Source: UBA11524 sp963590165
GTDB lineage: Bacteria; Bacillota; Clostridia; Christensenellales; Aristaeellaceae
Direction: 5' to 3'
Assembly: GCA_963590165.1 (NCBI GenBank)
Contig: CAVANO010000045.1
Location: forward strand, 124,001 to 188,000
DNA: 64,000 nucleotides
Under the pieces are notes generated by a model, which saw only the letters and a program-made list of their open reading frames with translations, searched no databases and had not been told where the DNA came from. The translations under genes and the position numbers were made by a program. Every line of letters begins with the position of its first letter. Position 1 is the stretch's first letter. Shown piece after piece: positions 24,492 to 32,975 of the stretch.

Positions 24492-25700
24492 ATGAAAATT
24501 CTGATTGTCAACGCCGGCTCTTCCTCCCTGAAGTACCAGCTGGTCGACATGGACACGGAAACGCTGATCGTCAAGGGTCAGGTCGAACGCATCAACATCG
24601 AGGGCTCGCACCTGAATCAGAAGACCCCTGACCAGTCCAAGGTCATGGATATTTATGAGCCTGTTCCTGATCACGTTGTGGCAACAAAGCTGATGCTCCG
24701 CGCACTGCTCGATCCGGAAAAGGGCGTGCTCAAGTCTGTCGATGAGATCGGCGCAGTCGGTCACCGCGTGCTGCACGGCGGCGAGGAATTCACCGCGAGC
24801 TGCATCATCACGCCTGAAGTCAAGGCTTGCATCCGCAAGTTCATCCCGCTCGGACCGCTGCACAATCCGGCAAACCTGATGGGCATCGAGGCCTGCGAGG
24901 AAGTTATGCCGAATACGCCGCAGGTGGCCGTGTTCGACACTGCCTTCCATCAGACCATGCCGCCGAAGGCGTTCATGTATGGCGTGCCATATCACTATTA
25001 TAAGGACATGGGCGTCCGCCGCTATGGTTTCCATGGCACGTCTCACCGCTATGTCAGCAAGCGCGTCTGTGAATTCCTTGGTGTCAGCCCGATTGGCAAG
25101 CGCGTGATTGTCTGCCATCTGGGCAACGGTTCCTCCATGTCTGCCGTTGTGGACGGCAAGTGCGTTGACACATCGATGGGTCTGACGCCTCTTGAGGGTG
25201 TACTGATGGGCACGCGCTGCGGCTCCTGCGATCCGGCAGTTGTGCAGTTCATCGCCAACAACGACCATAAGACGGTCGATGAAGTGCTGACGATGATGAA
25301 CAAGGAGTCCGGTCTGGTGGGTATCTCCGGCCTGTCCTCCGATATGCGAGACATCGACAAGGCGGCGGATGAGGGCAATGAGCGCGCTGCATTGGCTCGC
25401 GACATGCTGCTCTACGGCATCAAGAAGTACATCGGCTCCTACGCGGCGGCGATGGGTGGCGTGGACATCATCGCGTTCACCGCTGGTATCGGCGAGAACG
25501 GTCCGGAACTGCGCGAAGCCGTGATGAAGGACATGGAGTGGATGGGCGCGAAGCTCGATGTCGAGAAGAACAAGGTTCGCGGCAAGGAAGCCATCATCTC
25601 CACAGACGATTCCAAGGTGACCATCTGCGTCATTCCCACGAACGAGGAAATCATGATTGCACGCGACACGAAGGAACTCGTCGAGGGCATGAACAAGTAA
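24492..25700 (+). CDS. ackA: Acetate kinase
   Basis: Makes ATP and acetate from acetyl phosphate, the payoff step of acetate fermentation. The 402-residue protein has VNAGSSSLKYQLVDMDTE at the start, GHRVLHGGEEF, VFDTAFHQTMPPKAFMYGVP, RRYGFHGTSHRYVSKR, CHLGNGSSMSAVVDGK and FTAGIGENGPELRE, all family signatures, and is the usual length. AAAGGAG lies 9 nt upstream of the ATG. Codon choice is strongly biased as in a highly expressed gene. Its substrate should come from PduL, encoded 2.7 kb upstream on the same strand. Confidence 0.98.
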   Translation: MKILIVNAGSSSLKYQLVDMDTETLIVKGQVERINIEGSHLNQKTPDQSKVMDIYEPVPDHVVATKLMLRALLDPEKGVLKSVDEIGAVGHRVLHGGEEFTASCIITPEVKACIRKFIPLGPLHNPANLMGIEACEEVMPNTPQVAVFDTAFHQTMPPKAFMYGVPYHYYKDMGVRRYGFHGTSHRYVSKRVCEFLGVSPIGKRVIVCHLGNGSSMSAVVDGKCVDTSMGLTPLEGVLMGTRCGSCDPAVVQFIANNDHKTVDEVLTMMNKESGLVGISGLSSDMRDIDKAADEGNERAALARDMLLYGIKKYIGSYAAAMGGVDIIAFTAGIGENGPELREAVMKDMEWMGAKLDVEKNKVRGKEAIISTDDSKVTICVIPTNEEIMIARDTKELVEGMNK

Positions 25701-25750
25701 TTCGCGTGACATTTTTTCGCAGTAGAATGAAGTTTTGCACAAAAAAAGTG

Positions 25751-25779
25751 TTGACAAAGCGCGAAGAAAAAATTATAAT
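25751..25779 (+). promoter_or_regulatory. Consensus sigma-A promoter of yceD-rpmF
   Basis: Perfect TTGACA (25751-25756), 17-nt spacer, perfect TATAAT (25774-25779). The strongest promoter in the window by match to consensus, fitting a ribosomal protein operon. Confidence 0.92.
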
Positions 25780-25810
25780 ATGAAATGGTCTAATTTGAGG
25801 TGATGAGTGC

Positions 25811-26323
25811 ATGATGCTGGATGTTCTCCAAGCCCTGCGTGATCCGGGAACGGCTTACGCATTCTCTGCGGAGCAGACCATGGCTGCGCAGGATATCAGC
25901 GGCGAAGAGGTCATGTTCGATCCGGTTCATCTGGAAGGACGACTGACCGCGAACGAGGACGGAAGCGTCATGGTCGAGGGCTCTCTGAGTACCACGGCAC
26001 ATGCTCATTGCGCCAAATGCCTGTCTCCTGCGGCTTGTACGGTCACCGGCTCATTCCAGGAAACCTTCCTTCATGGCGGCGATCCTGAGAATGATGAGAT
26101 TTTCACCTATGAAGGCGCTAAGCTGGATTTGGAAAAGCTCACGCTGACGCACGTCCTGCTGAATCTGCCGATGCGCTTCCTCTGCAAGGAGGATTGCCGC
26201 GGCGCTGAACAGTATCTGGAGACCGCAAAACAACAGAAGCATTGCCCGGACGATGCAAATATTCAGCGTCCTTTTGCGGCATTGCAGCAGTTGCTGGCTG
26301 AAAAGTCCGACAACAAAGAATAA
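25811..26323 (+). CDS. yceD: YceD/DUF177 family protein
   Basis: A 170-residue member of the DUF177 family that almost always sits before rpmF and is linked to 23S rRNA accumulation in plants and E. coli. The signature is the cysteine region AHCAKCLSPAACTVTGSFQE (cxxc), and a second cysteine group in FLCKEDCRGAEQYL with KHCPDD, as in Gram-positive members. RpmF follows after 43 nt. The frame opens with two ATG codons; GAGGTGATG-like bases give the ribosome site. Confidence 0.9.
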   Translation: MMLDVLQALRDPGTAYAFSAEQTMAAQDISGEEVMFDPVHLEGRLTANEDGSVMVEGSLSTTAHAHCAKCLSPAACTVTGSFQETFLHGGDPENDEIFTYEGAKLDLEKLTLTHVLLNLPMRFLCKEDCRGAEQYLETAKQQKHCPDDANIQRPFAALQQLLAEKSDNKE

Positions 26324-26366
26324 TTCGGTCAGCAATTTGGCTGCCAATTAATGAGGAGGTGTGATC

Positions 26367-26558
26367 ATGGCTCTTCCGAAGGGAAAAATCTCTAAGGCTC
26401 GCAAGCACAGCCGTCGTGCCAACTGGAAGCTCACCCTGCCGGGTATTGTTGAGTGCCCCCAGTGCCATCAGATGAAGCTGGCTCACCGCGTGTGCAAGCA
26501 TTGCGGCTACTACAAGGGCGTTCAGGTCGTTGCAGTCAACGAGGAAAAGAATGCTTAA
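26367..26558 (+). CDS. rpmF: 50S ribosomal protein L32
   Basis: Small zinc-ribbon protein of the large ribosomal subunit. The 63-residue product begins MALPKGKISKARKHSRRANW and carries CPQC and CKHC, so this is the four-cysteine zinc-binding form. AGGAGG is 7 nt from the ATG at 26367; a GTG two codons earlier is less likely. Cotranscribed with yceD from the consensus promoter. Confidence 0.98.
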   Translation: MALPKGKISKARKHSRRANWKLTLPGIVECPQCHQMKLAHRVCKHCGYYKGVQVVAVNEEKNA

Positions 26559-26599
26559 GGCGCTTGCCGCGTAATGCGGTTCAGCCTTGAGGTATCATA

Positions 26600-26856
26600 T
26601 GAATATGCTCGCAACGTGATGAGGAGTACTCTGAAATGCGTGCTTAGAGAGGGCGGTTCACTGGCTGAAAGATCGCCTGCAAGGCAGTCGGGGGAAGGTC
26701 GCTTCACAGAGCGTCCGGCAAGGGGCGCACCGAATGTGTGCGCAAGTAATCGGATGCGGATTGCACCCGTGATCGTGCAGTTGAGGCAGCATTACGCTGC
26801 GAAGCAAGGTGGTACCACGGAAACAGCTCCGTCCTTCGGGATGGGGCTGTTTTCTG
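26600..26856 (+). promoter_or_regulatory. T-box riboswitch leader of the valS operon
   Basis: The leader contains the T-box core AGGTGGTACCACGG (26807-26820) and, upstream, stem I features: GATGAGGAGTAC near 26618, AGAGAGGGCGG and GGCTGAAAG. Binding of uncharged tRNA to the T-box bulge would favour an antiterminator over the terminator at 26822-26855. Valine specificity is inferred from valS downstream; GTC at 26698-26700 or 26687-26689 are candidate specifier codons. I find no clear promoter just upstream, so it may start within or be read through from rpmF. Confidence 0.9.
26822..26855 (+). terminator. T-box regulated terminator
   Basis: Thirteen-base-pair stem with TTCG loop followed by TTTTCT; its 5' arm would be taken up by the T-box antiterminator. 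Confidence 0.85.
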
Positions 26857-26887
26857 TATCTCCAAATGCAAGCAGAAGGGAAACAAG

Positions 26888-27082
26888 ATGGATTACGCGC
26901 AGCAGGTCTTGCAGCGCCTGCTTCAGCCGGGGACACTGCTCCTCGTGATTGGCATGGTCGTTGTGTACACGTCAAAATTCACGTCCGGCAAGCTCTTTTC
27001 GGGCGGTGAAAAGGCAGATATCGTCATCAAAATCATCGGTTGCGTCATCGCACTGATCGGGACGCTGATGATTTTCCTATAA
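26888..27082 (+). CDS. Small two-helix membrane protein ahead of valS
   Basis: A 64-residue protein with hydrophobic segments at about residues 15-27 (GTLLLVIGMVVVYTS) and 46-64 (IIGCVIALIGTLMIFL), joined by a short charged loop KLFSGGEKADIVIK. It ends 15 nt before the valS ATG and lies after the T-box terminator, so it should be expressed with valS under tRNA(Val) control. I do not know a function. AAGGGAA is the ribosome site. Confidence 0.7.
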   Translation: MDYAQQVLQRLLQPGTLLLVIGMVVVYTSKFTSGKLFSGGEKADIVIKIIGCVIALIGTLMIFL

Positions 27083-27097
27083 GGAGGAATGAGTCCG

Positions 27098-29776
27098 ATG
27101 GAAATGGAGAAGACATTTAATCCGCAGGCGGTCGAAAAGGACATCTACCGTCAGTGGGAGGAATCCGGCGCGTTCAAGGCGCACATCGAAGCAGGCAAAA
27201 AGCCGTTCACGATTGTGATGCCGCCGCCTAACATCACTGGTCAACTGCATATGGGTCATGCGCTCGACTGCACGCTGCAGGATTTGGCCATCCGCTATCA
27301 CCGCATGAAGGGTGACCCGACGCTGTGGCTGCCCGGCACTGACCATGCCGCTATCGCAACCGAGGTCAAAATTGTCGATGCGATGCGCAAGGAAGGGCTG
27401 ACGAAGGAAGCGCTCGGCCGTCAGGGGTTCCTTGACCGTGCCTGGAAGTGGAAGGAAGAATACGGCGGACGCATCGTTACGCAGCAGCGCCGCATGGGCA
27501 TCAGCTGCGACTGGAGCCGCGAACGCTTTACGATGGACGAGGGCTGCTCGAAGGCGGTTCGCGAGACGTTTGTCCGCCTGTACGAAAAAGGACTGATTTA
27601 CCGCGGCAACCGTCTGGTGAACTGGTGCCCGTGCTGCAAGAGCGCCATTTCCGATGCAGAGGTCGAGTATCAGGAGAAGGAAGGCAGCTTCTGGCACTTG
27701 CTCTATCCGGTGAAGGAAACAGGCGAGCTGCTGGAGCTGGCGACGACGCGTCCGGAAACCATGCTGGGCGATACCGCTGTGGCCATCAACGAGGCAGACC
27801 CGCGCTATGCGCACCTGCACGGCTGCCATGTGATGCTGCCGCTGATGAACCGTGAAATCCCGATTATCTGCGATGAGCACGCGGACATGGAAAAGGGAAC
27901 CGGCGTCGTGAAGATTACGCCCGCCCATGACCCGAACGACAACGAGGTCGGCATGCGCCATGACCTGCCGGTCGTGCGTGTGTTCACGTATGACGGACAT
28001 ATGACCGGTGCGGAGGATGCTGCAAAGGATGCCGACGGTCAGGCGATTGACTGCGGCAAGTATGCCGGCATGACCACGATGGAAGCACGCAAGGCGATTG
28101 TGGCGGACATGACGGCGCTGGGACTGCTCAAGAGCATCGAACCCCTGACGCATGAGGTCGGCACGTGCTACCGCTGCCATACGGTGATTGAACCGATGGT
28201 GTCGCGGCAATGGTTCGTGAAGATGAAGCCGCTGGCCGAGCCGGCAATTGCCTGCGTGAAGAATCACGAAACGCGTTTTGTGCCGGAACGCTTCACGAAG
28301 CAATACATGAACTGGATGGAGAACATCCGCGACTGGTGCATCAGCCGTCAGCTGTGGTGGGGGCACCGCATCCCTGTGTGGTATTGCGATGACTGCGGCG
28401 CAATGACCGTCAGCCGTGAAGACCCGACGTGCTGCTGCAAGTGCGGCTCTACGCACATCAAGCAGGATGAGGACGTGCTGGATACGTGGTTCTCGTCAGC
28501 ATTGTGGCCGTTCTCTACGCTTGGCTGGCCGGACAACACGGAGGACTTGAAGTACTTCTATCCGACGAACGTGCTTGTTACCGGCTATGACATCATCACG
28601 TTCTGGGTTAGCCGCATGATTACCATGGGCATGGAAATCATGAAGGAGCCGCCGTTCCAGACGGTGCTGATTCACGGTCTCGTGCGCGATGAGCTCGGTC
28701 GGAAGATGTCCAAGTCGCTGGGCAATGGCGTTGACCCGCTGGAGGTTGTCGACCAGTACGGCGCAGACGCGCTGCGTTTCTCGCTCGTGATGGGCGTGAG
28801 CGCCGGCAACGACACGCGCTATATCCCGGCTCGTGTCGAGGCAGCGCGTAATTTCGCCAACAAGATTTGGAACGCGAGCCGATTCGTCCTCATGAATGTG
28901 ACTGAGCATGTCGAACTGGATGACAAACACCTGACGGCGGCGGACCAGTGGATTCTGACGCGCTTCCAGGATGCTGTTCGCGCGATCTCCGGCAACATGG
29001 AGGAAGGCGAATTCGGTCTTGCGGCAGACCGCATCTACGACTTTGCGTGGAGCGAGTTCTGCGACTGGTACATTGAGCTGGCAAAGAGCCGCCTGAACGG
29101 TGAAGATGAGACGGCGAAGAAGGCTGTGCAGGGCGTGCTGCTCTATGTGCTGGAAGGTCTGCTGAAATTGCTGCATCCGTTTATGCCGTTCCTGACCGAG
29201 CAGGTGTATAAGTATTTGCCGGGCAGTGAAGGCTTCCTGATGCTCAAGTCCTGGCCGGAAGTGAAGGCAGAACTTGACTTCCCCGAAGAGGCGAAGCAGA
29301 TGGAAGGCATCATGGAGATTATCCGCACCATCCGCAACCTCCGTGCGGAAATGAATGTGGCGGCAAGCAAGCGCACACATCTGATGCTGCTGCCGAATGA
29401 AGGCTGGCAGGATACGCTGTCCGGTGCAGGGGCGTACTTCCAGCGTCTGGCAGGCGCAAGTGCAATGTCGCTGCTGGAGCGCAGTGCCGATGTGCATGAA
29501 AAGACTGTGTCTGCAGTGACAAAGGCGTGCACGCTGTATATTCCGCTGGGTGATTTGGTGGACTTCGAGAAGGAAATTGCGCGTCTGACAAAGGAACTGG
29601 AAAACGTGCAGCGCGAAATCAGCCGTGCGGAAGGCAAACTGAACAACGCAGGCTTCGTTGCGAAGGCACCTGCTGCGCTGGTCGAGCAGGAGAAGAACAA
29701 GCTCGCCATGAACCAACAGAAGGCGGAACAGGTTGCCAAGCGCATTGAAGAACTCAAGGCGGATATGGCACAATAA
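27098..29776 (+). CDS. valS: Valine-tRNA ligase
   Basis: Charges tRNA(Val). The 892-residue class I synthetase has the HIGH-type motif PPPNITGQLHMGHALDCTLQ, a CP1 editing domain (LATTRPETMLGDTAVAINEA), WCISRQLWWGHRIPVWYCDD, the KMSKS motif GRKMSKSLGNGVDPLEV, an anticodon-binding helical domain, and the valyl-specific C-terminal coiled coil (EKEIARLTKELENVQREISR and following). The ATG at 27098 lies 10 nt from AAGGAGG; an ATG at 27089 is only 1 nt away from it and less likely. Confidence 0.97.
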   Translation: MEMEKTFNPQAVEKDIYRQWEESGAFKAHIEAGKKPFTIVMPPPNITGQLHMGHALDCTLQDLAIRYHRMKGDPTLWLPGTDHAAIATEVKIVDAMRKEGLTKEALGRQGFLDRAWKWKEEYGGRIVTQQRRMGISCDWSRERFTMDEGCSKAVRETFVRLYEKGLIYRGNRLVNWCPCCKSAISDAEVEYQEKEGSFWHLLYPVKETGELLELATTRPETMLGDTAVAINEADPRYAHLHGCHVMLPLMNREIPIICDEHADMEKGTGVVKITPAHDPNDNEVGMRHDLPVVRVFTYDGHMTGAEDAAKDADGQAIDCGKYAGMTTMEARKAIVADMTALGLLKSIEPLTHEVGTCYRCHTVIEPMVSRQWFVKMKPLAEPAIACVKNHETRFVPERFTKQYMNWMENIRDWCISRQLWWGHRIPVWYCDDCGAMTVSREDPTCCCKCGSTHIKQDEDVLDTWFSSALWPFSTLGWPDNTEDLKYFYPTNVLVTGYDIITFWVSRMITMGMEIMKEPPFQTVLIHGLVRDELGRKMSKSLGNGVDPLEVVDQYGADALRFSLVMGVSAGNDTRYIPARVEAARNFANKIWNASRFVLMNVTEHVELDDKHLTAADQWILTRFQDAVRAISGNMEEGEFGLAADRIYDFAWSEFCDWYIELAKSRLNGEDETAKKAVQGVLLYVLEGLLKLLHPFMPFLTEQVYKYLPGSEGFLMLKSWPEVKAELDFPEEAKQMEGIMEIIRTIRNLRAEMNVAASKRTHLMLLPNEGWQDTLSGAGAYFQRLAGASAMSLLERSADVHEKTVSAVTKACTLYIPLGDLVDFEKEIARLTKELENVQREISRAEGKLNNAGFVAKAPAALVEQEKNKLAMNQQKAEQVAKRIEELKADMAQ

Positions 29777-29791
29777 TCAGGGGAAAATACA

Positions 29792-29821
29792 CCCGCAGGT
29801 GTCTGCTTCGGCGCCTGCGGG
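29792..29821 (+). terminator. Stem-loop between valS and folC
   Basis: CCCGCAGGTG pairs with CGCCTGCGGG around a 10-nt loop. No T run follows, so it may be a weak terminator or an mRNA-stability hairpin. Confidence 0.4.
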
Positions 29822-29857
29822 CGTATCTCAATTTCATCCAAAGAAGGAATATGATCC

Positions 29858-31141
29858 ATGTTAAGCGGTGCGCAGGTTGTAGAGGCAATTCATGGCAGCT
29901 ATGCAACGGGCAGCAAAAACGGTTTTCAGAATGTGCTCGGGCTGTTGAAGGAAATGCACGTTTCGATGACAGTGCCTGTGATTCATGTTGCAGGAACGAA
30001 CGGCAAGGGCAGTACATGCGCCATGCTGGAGAGCATTCTCCGCCATGCCGGTTATCGGACAGGAATGTATACATCCCCCTTCCTGCAGGCATACGAGGAG
30101 CGCATCCGCATCGACGGTTGCCCGATGAACGAGGAACAGCTCGTCCGCTACGGCAATCCGCTCGTTTCGGCGGCGGAGAAGCTGCGCACATCCGGCAGTT
30201 TCGTCACGCCGTTCGAGATGGGCACGGCGCTTGCACTCGCGGCATTCGAGGGAGAGCGGTGCGAGATCGCGATTGTTGAGGTCGGCATGGGCGGACGCAA
30301 AGACCCGACGAACATTGTCAAGCCGATTATCTGCGCGATTGCTGCCATTGGTCTTGATCACATGGCGTATCTGGGTGACACGCTTGAAAAAATTGCTGCG
30401 GAAAAGGCTGGCATCATCAAGGAAAACACGCCTGTTATCTGCCATCCGGCGGAAAGCGGTGTCCGGCAGGTGTTTGCAGAAGCCGCGAAGGAGAAACATG
30501 CGCCGCTGTATCAGCTTCATCGGGACAGCATTCTGTCTGCTGCATGCGATGCGCATGGGTCAACCGTCAGCTACCGCCTGTCAAAGGATTGGCCGAACAT
30601 CCATCTTTCGCTTCCGGGTGAGCATCAGCTTGAAAACGCCATGAGCGCACTCGCAGTGGTTGAGGAGCTGGTGCGTCAGGGCTGGAAAATTCCGGACAGC
30701 GCAGTCTATGAGGGACTGTCATCGGTGCGTTGGCCGGCTCGGTTGGAGTGGTGCGGCAACGTCCTGATTGACGGCGCGCATAATCCGCAGGGGGTGCATG
30801 CGCTGCGGCAATTCACGGACAAATATCTGCCGGATAAGCGCAAAATTCTGTTGACCGGCGTGTTGGCGGATAAGCTGCAGGAGGATATGCTGCGCGATTT
30901 CTGCGCAATCAGCCATGAAATCGTGACGGTTACGCCGGATAATCCGCGTGCGCTCGATGCGGAGGAATATGCCTTGGCGCTTCAGCAGCACGGTGCGTCC
31001 GCAAAGGCGGCAATGTCGCTTGCGGATGGCATCGAAGCAGCGAAAAAGCTTGCCGGCGATGACGCGGTGATTGTGGCGGCAGGGTCGCTGTATTTTGCAG
31101 GTAGCCTGAGAACAGCGCTCGGGCTCCCCTGGCGTGAATAA
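29858..31141 (+). CDS. folC: Bifunctional dihydrofolate/folylpolyglutamate synthase
   Basis: Adds glutamate to dihydropteroate and then extends the polyglutamate tail of folates. The 427-residue Mur-ligase relative has the P-loop HVAGTNGKGSTCAMLESIL, the folate loop GMYTSPFLQAYEERIRIDG, VEVGMGGRKDPTNIV, the catalytic GLDHMAYLGDTLEKIAAEKA, and VLIDGAHNPQGVHALRQF in the C-terminal domain. Gram-positive bacteria commonly place folC right after valS, as here. AGAAGGA gives the ribosome site. Confidence 0.95.
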   Translation: MLSGAQVVEAIHGSYATGSKNGFQNVLGLLKEMHVSMTVPVIHVAGTNGKGSTCAMLESILRHAGYRTGMYTSPFLQAYEERIRIDGCPMNEEQLVRYGNPLVSAAEKLRTSGSFVTPFEMGTALALAAFEGERCEIAIVEVGMGGRKDPTNIVKPIICAIAAIGLDHMAYLGDTLEKIAAEKAGIIKENTPVICHPAESGVRQVFAEAAKEKHAPLYQLHRDSILSAACDAHGSTVSYRLSKDWPNIHLSLPGEHQLENAMSALAVVEELVRQGWKIPDSAVYEGLSSVRWPARLEWCGNVLIDGAHNPQGVHALRQFTDKYLPDKRKILLTGVLADKLQEDMLRDFCAISHEIVTVTPDNPRALDAEEYALALQQHGASAKAAMSLADGIEAAKKLAGDDAVIVAAGSLYFAGSLRTALGLPWRE

Positions 31142-31154
31142 GAAGGAGGACACC

Positions 31155-32102
31155 ATGGAGTTTGTCCACGAACCTGTTCTGCTGCAGGAAGTGCTCGAAT
31201 GGATGGCAGTGAAACCGGATGGCGTTTACTGCGATGGAACGCTCGGCGGCGGCGGACACAGCGGCGCGATGCTGAAGGCATCCGGCGGAACGGCGACGCT
31301 CTACGGGCTTGACCGCGACATGACGGCGATTCAGGCGGCGACAGAGCGGCTGCAGTCATTCCCGAACTTTCATGCCATCTATGGCAATTTCCATGACGGC
31401 AAAAGGCTGCTGGCGGAAGCAGGTGCCCTGACCGGACTGGACGGCGTGTTGCTTGACCTTGGCGTGTCCTCACCGCAGCTTGACCGCGGTGAACGCGGCT
31501 TTTCCTATCATGAGGATGCGCCGCTGGACATGCGCATGGATGTCAGCAGCGGCATGACGGCCGCCGAGCTGCTCAATACCGCGGACGAACGGGAACTTTG
31601 CCGCATCATCCGCGATTACGGCGAGGAGAAGTGGGCGGCGCGTATCGCGGCGATGATCTGTGAGCACCGTAAAATCAAGCCGATGGAAACGACATTCGAT
31701 CTCGTGCATGCGGTCGATGCGGCCATCCCGAAGGCTGTCCGGCGCAAGGATGAGGGTCATCCGGCACGGCGGACATTTCAGGCGATCCGCATTGCCGTTA
31801 ATGATGAACTTGATCCGCTTGATCAGGCTGTATGCGACTTTGTGGACTGCCTGAAGCCCGGCGGAAGGATGCTCGTTATCACGTTCCATTCGCTGGAGGA
31901 CAGGATTGTCAAGCGCTGCTTCCAGCGGTTGCAGAATCCGTGCACGTGTCCGCCGAAAGCACCGATTTGCACGTGTGGCAAGAAGCCGATTGTCCGAATC
32001 CTTGCGCACGGCGCGGTTGCTCCGTCCAAGGAGGAAGTCGAGCGGAATCCGCGTGCGCATTCTGCCAAGCTCCGCGTGGCGGAAAAGCTGGAGGTGAGGT
32101 AA
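31155..32102 (+). CDS. rsmH: 16S rRNA (cytosine-1402 N4) methyltransferase
   Basis: Adds the N4 methyl group of m4Cm1402 in the decoding site of 16S rRNA. The 315-residue protein has FVHEPVLLQEVLEWM, the SAM loop YCDGTLGGGGHSGAML, LDLGVSSPQLDRGERGFSYH, APLDMRMD and FHSLEDRIVKRCFQRL, diagnostic of RsmH/MraW. The ATG at 31155 has GGAGG upstream; an earlier in-frame GTG overlaps folC. Normally rsmH is second in the mraZ division cluster; here it is about 9 kb away from mraZ and directly abuts rsmI, which acts on the same nucleotide. Confidence 0.97.
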   Translation: MEFVHEPVLLQEVLEWMAVKPDGVYCDGTLGGGGHSGAMLKASGGTATLYGLDRDMTAIQAATERLQSFPNFHAIYGNFHDGKRLLAEAGALTGLDGVLLDLGVSSPQLDRGERGFSYHEDAPLDMRMDVSSGMTAAELLNTADERELCRIIRDYGEEKWAARIAAMICEHRKIKPMETTFDLVHAVDAAIPKAVRRKDEGHPARRTFQAIRIAVNDELDPLDQAVCDFVDCLKPGGRMLVITFHSLEDRIVKRCFQRLQNPCTCPPKAPICTCGKKPIVRILAHGAVAPSKEEVERNPRAHSAKLRVAEKLEVR

Positions 32103-32975
32103 ATGCCGACGCTGTATGTCGTGGGGACACCCATCGGTAATCTGAGCGACATGACGCCCCGTGCCATCGATACGCTGCGCAAGGTCGCGCTGATTGCGGC
32201 GGAGGACACGCGCGTCACCAAAAAACTGTTGACCGTCTTTGACATCGATACGCCGCTGACATCCTGTCATCAGCATAATGAGGACACGAAGGGCGTGCAA
32301 CTGGCTGACAGGATGCTTGCAGAGCAGATCGATGTAGCGCTGACGACCGACGCAGGTACACCGTGCATTTCTGACCCCGGGTATGCGCTGGTGAAGGCGT
32401 GCGTGGAGCGGAATATCGAGGTGCTTGCCGTGCCCGGCTGCTGCGCGTCCATCAGTGCACTGTCCGTCAGCGGCTTTGACACGCGTGAGTTCGCCTTCTA
32501 TGGCTTTCTGCCTCGCGAAAAGAAGGAATTGCGCGAAAAGCTGCTGAGCATGGCGAAGCAGGTCAAAATCGCGGCAGTGCATGAGTCGCCGTTCCGCGTG
32601 ATTGAGCTGGTGGAGGCTATCAGCGAAACGCTGCCGGGATGCCGAATCAGCGCGTCATGCGACCTGACGAAGCTGCACGAAAAGACGATTCGCGGCGAAG
32701 CATCGGACGTGCTCGCACAGCTCAAGAGCAACCCGAAGGCGGAAAAGGGCGAATATTGCCTGATTCTGGATTTTCATGAGGTGCATTTGCCGGAGGAAAC
32801 GCCGGTCAGCGTGGCACAGTCACTCGAAGCGCGGCTGGTCGATGCGATGCTTGCACAGGAGCTGTCGCTTCGGGATGCGCAGAATGAGCTGATTTTGAGC
32901 GGCGAGAAGAAAAATGCGGTCAAGGCGGCGGCACTCCGCCTGAAAAAGCTGTTTGCGGAGGAGGATAATGAATGA
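32103..32975 (+). CDS. rsmI: 16S rRNA (cytidine-1402 2'-O) methyltransferase
   Basis: Adds the ribose methyl of m4Cm1402. The 290-residue tetrapyrrole-methylase-fold protein starts MPTLYVVGTPIGNLSDMTPR, then VALIAAEDTRVTKKLL, DAGTPCISDPGYALV, FYGFLPREKKELREKL and GCRISASCDLTKLHEKTIRG, all RsmI features. The usual FPGPSA-type loop reads VPGCCASISALSVSG here. Its ATG follows the rsmH stop with no gap, and its own stop overlaps the fumarase ATG (ATGA), so translation is coupled along the operon. Confidence 0.95.
   Translation: MPTLYVVGTPIGNLSDMTPRAIDTLRKVALIAAEDTRVTKKLLTVFDIDTPLTSCHQHNEDTKGVQLADRMLAEQIDVALTTDAGTPCISDPGYALVKACVERNIEVLAVPGCCASISALSVSGFDTREFAFYGFLPREKKELREKLLSMAKQVKIAAVHESPFRVIELVEAISETLPGCRISASCDLTKLHEKTIRGEASDVLAQLKSNPKAEKGEYCLILDFHEVHLPEETPVSVAQSLEARLVDAMLAQELSLRDAQNELILSGEKKNAVKAAALRLKKLFAEEDNE

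Noticed and set aside
24447..25757. A 436-codon antisense frame over ackA, and similar long ones over proA, ftsZ and murE
   Set aside because: All mirror strongly biased coding regions and lack ribosome sites or known motifs.
26574..26948. A 124-codon frame between rpmF and the small membrane protein
   Set aside because: It runs straight through the T-box leader and terminator, which explain the sequence better.
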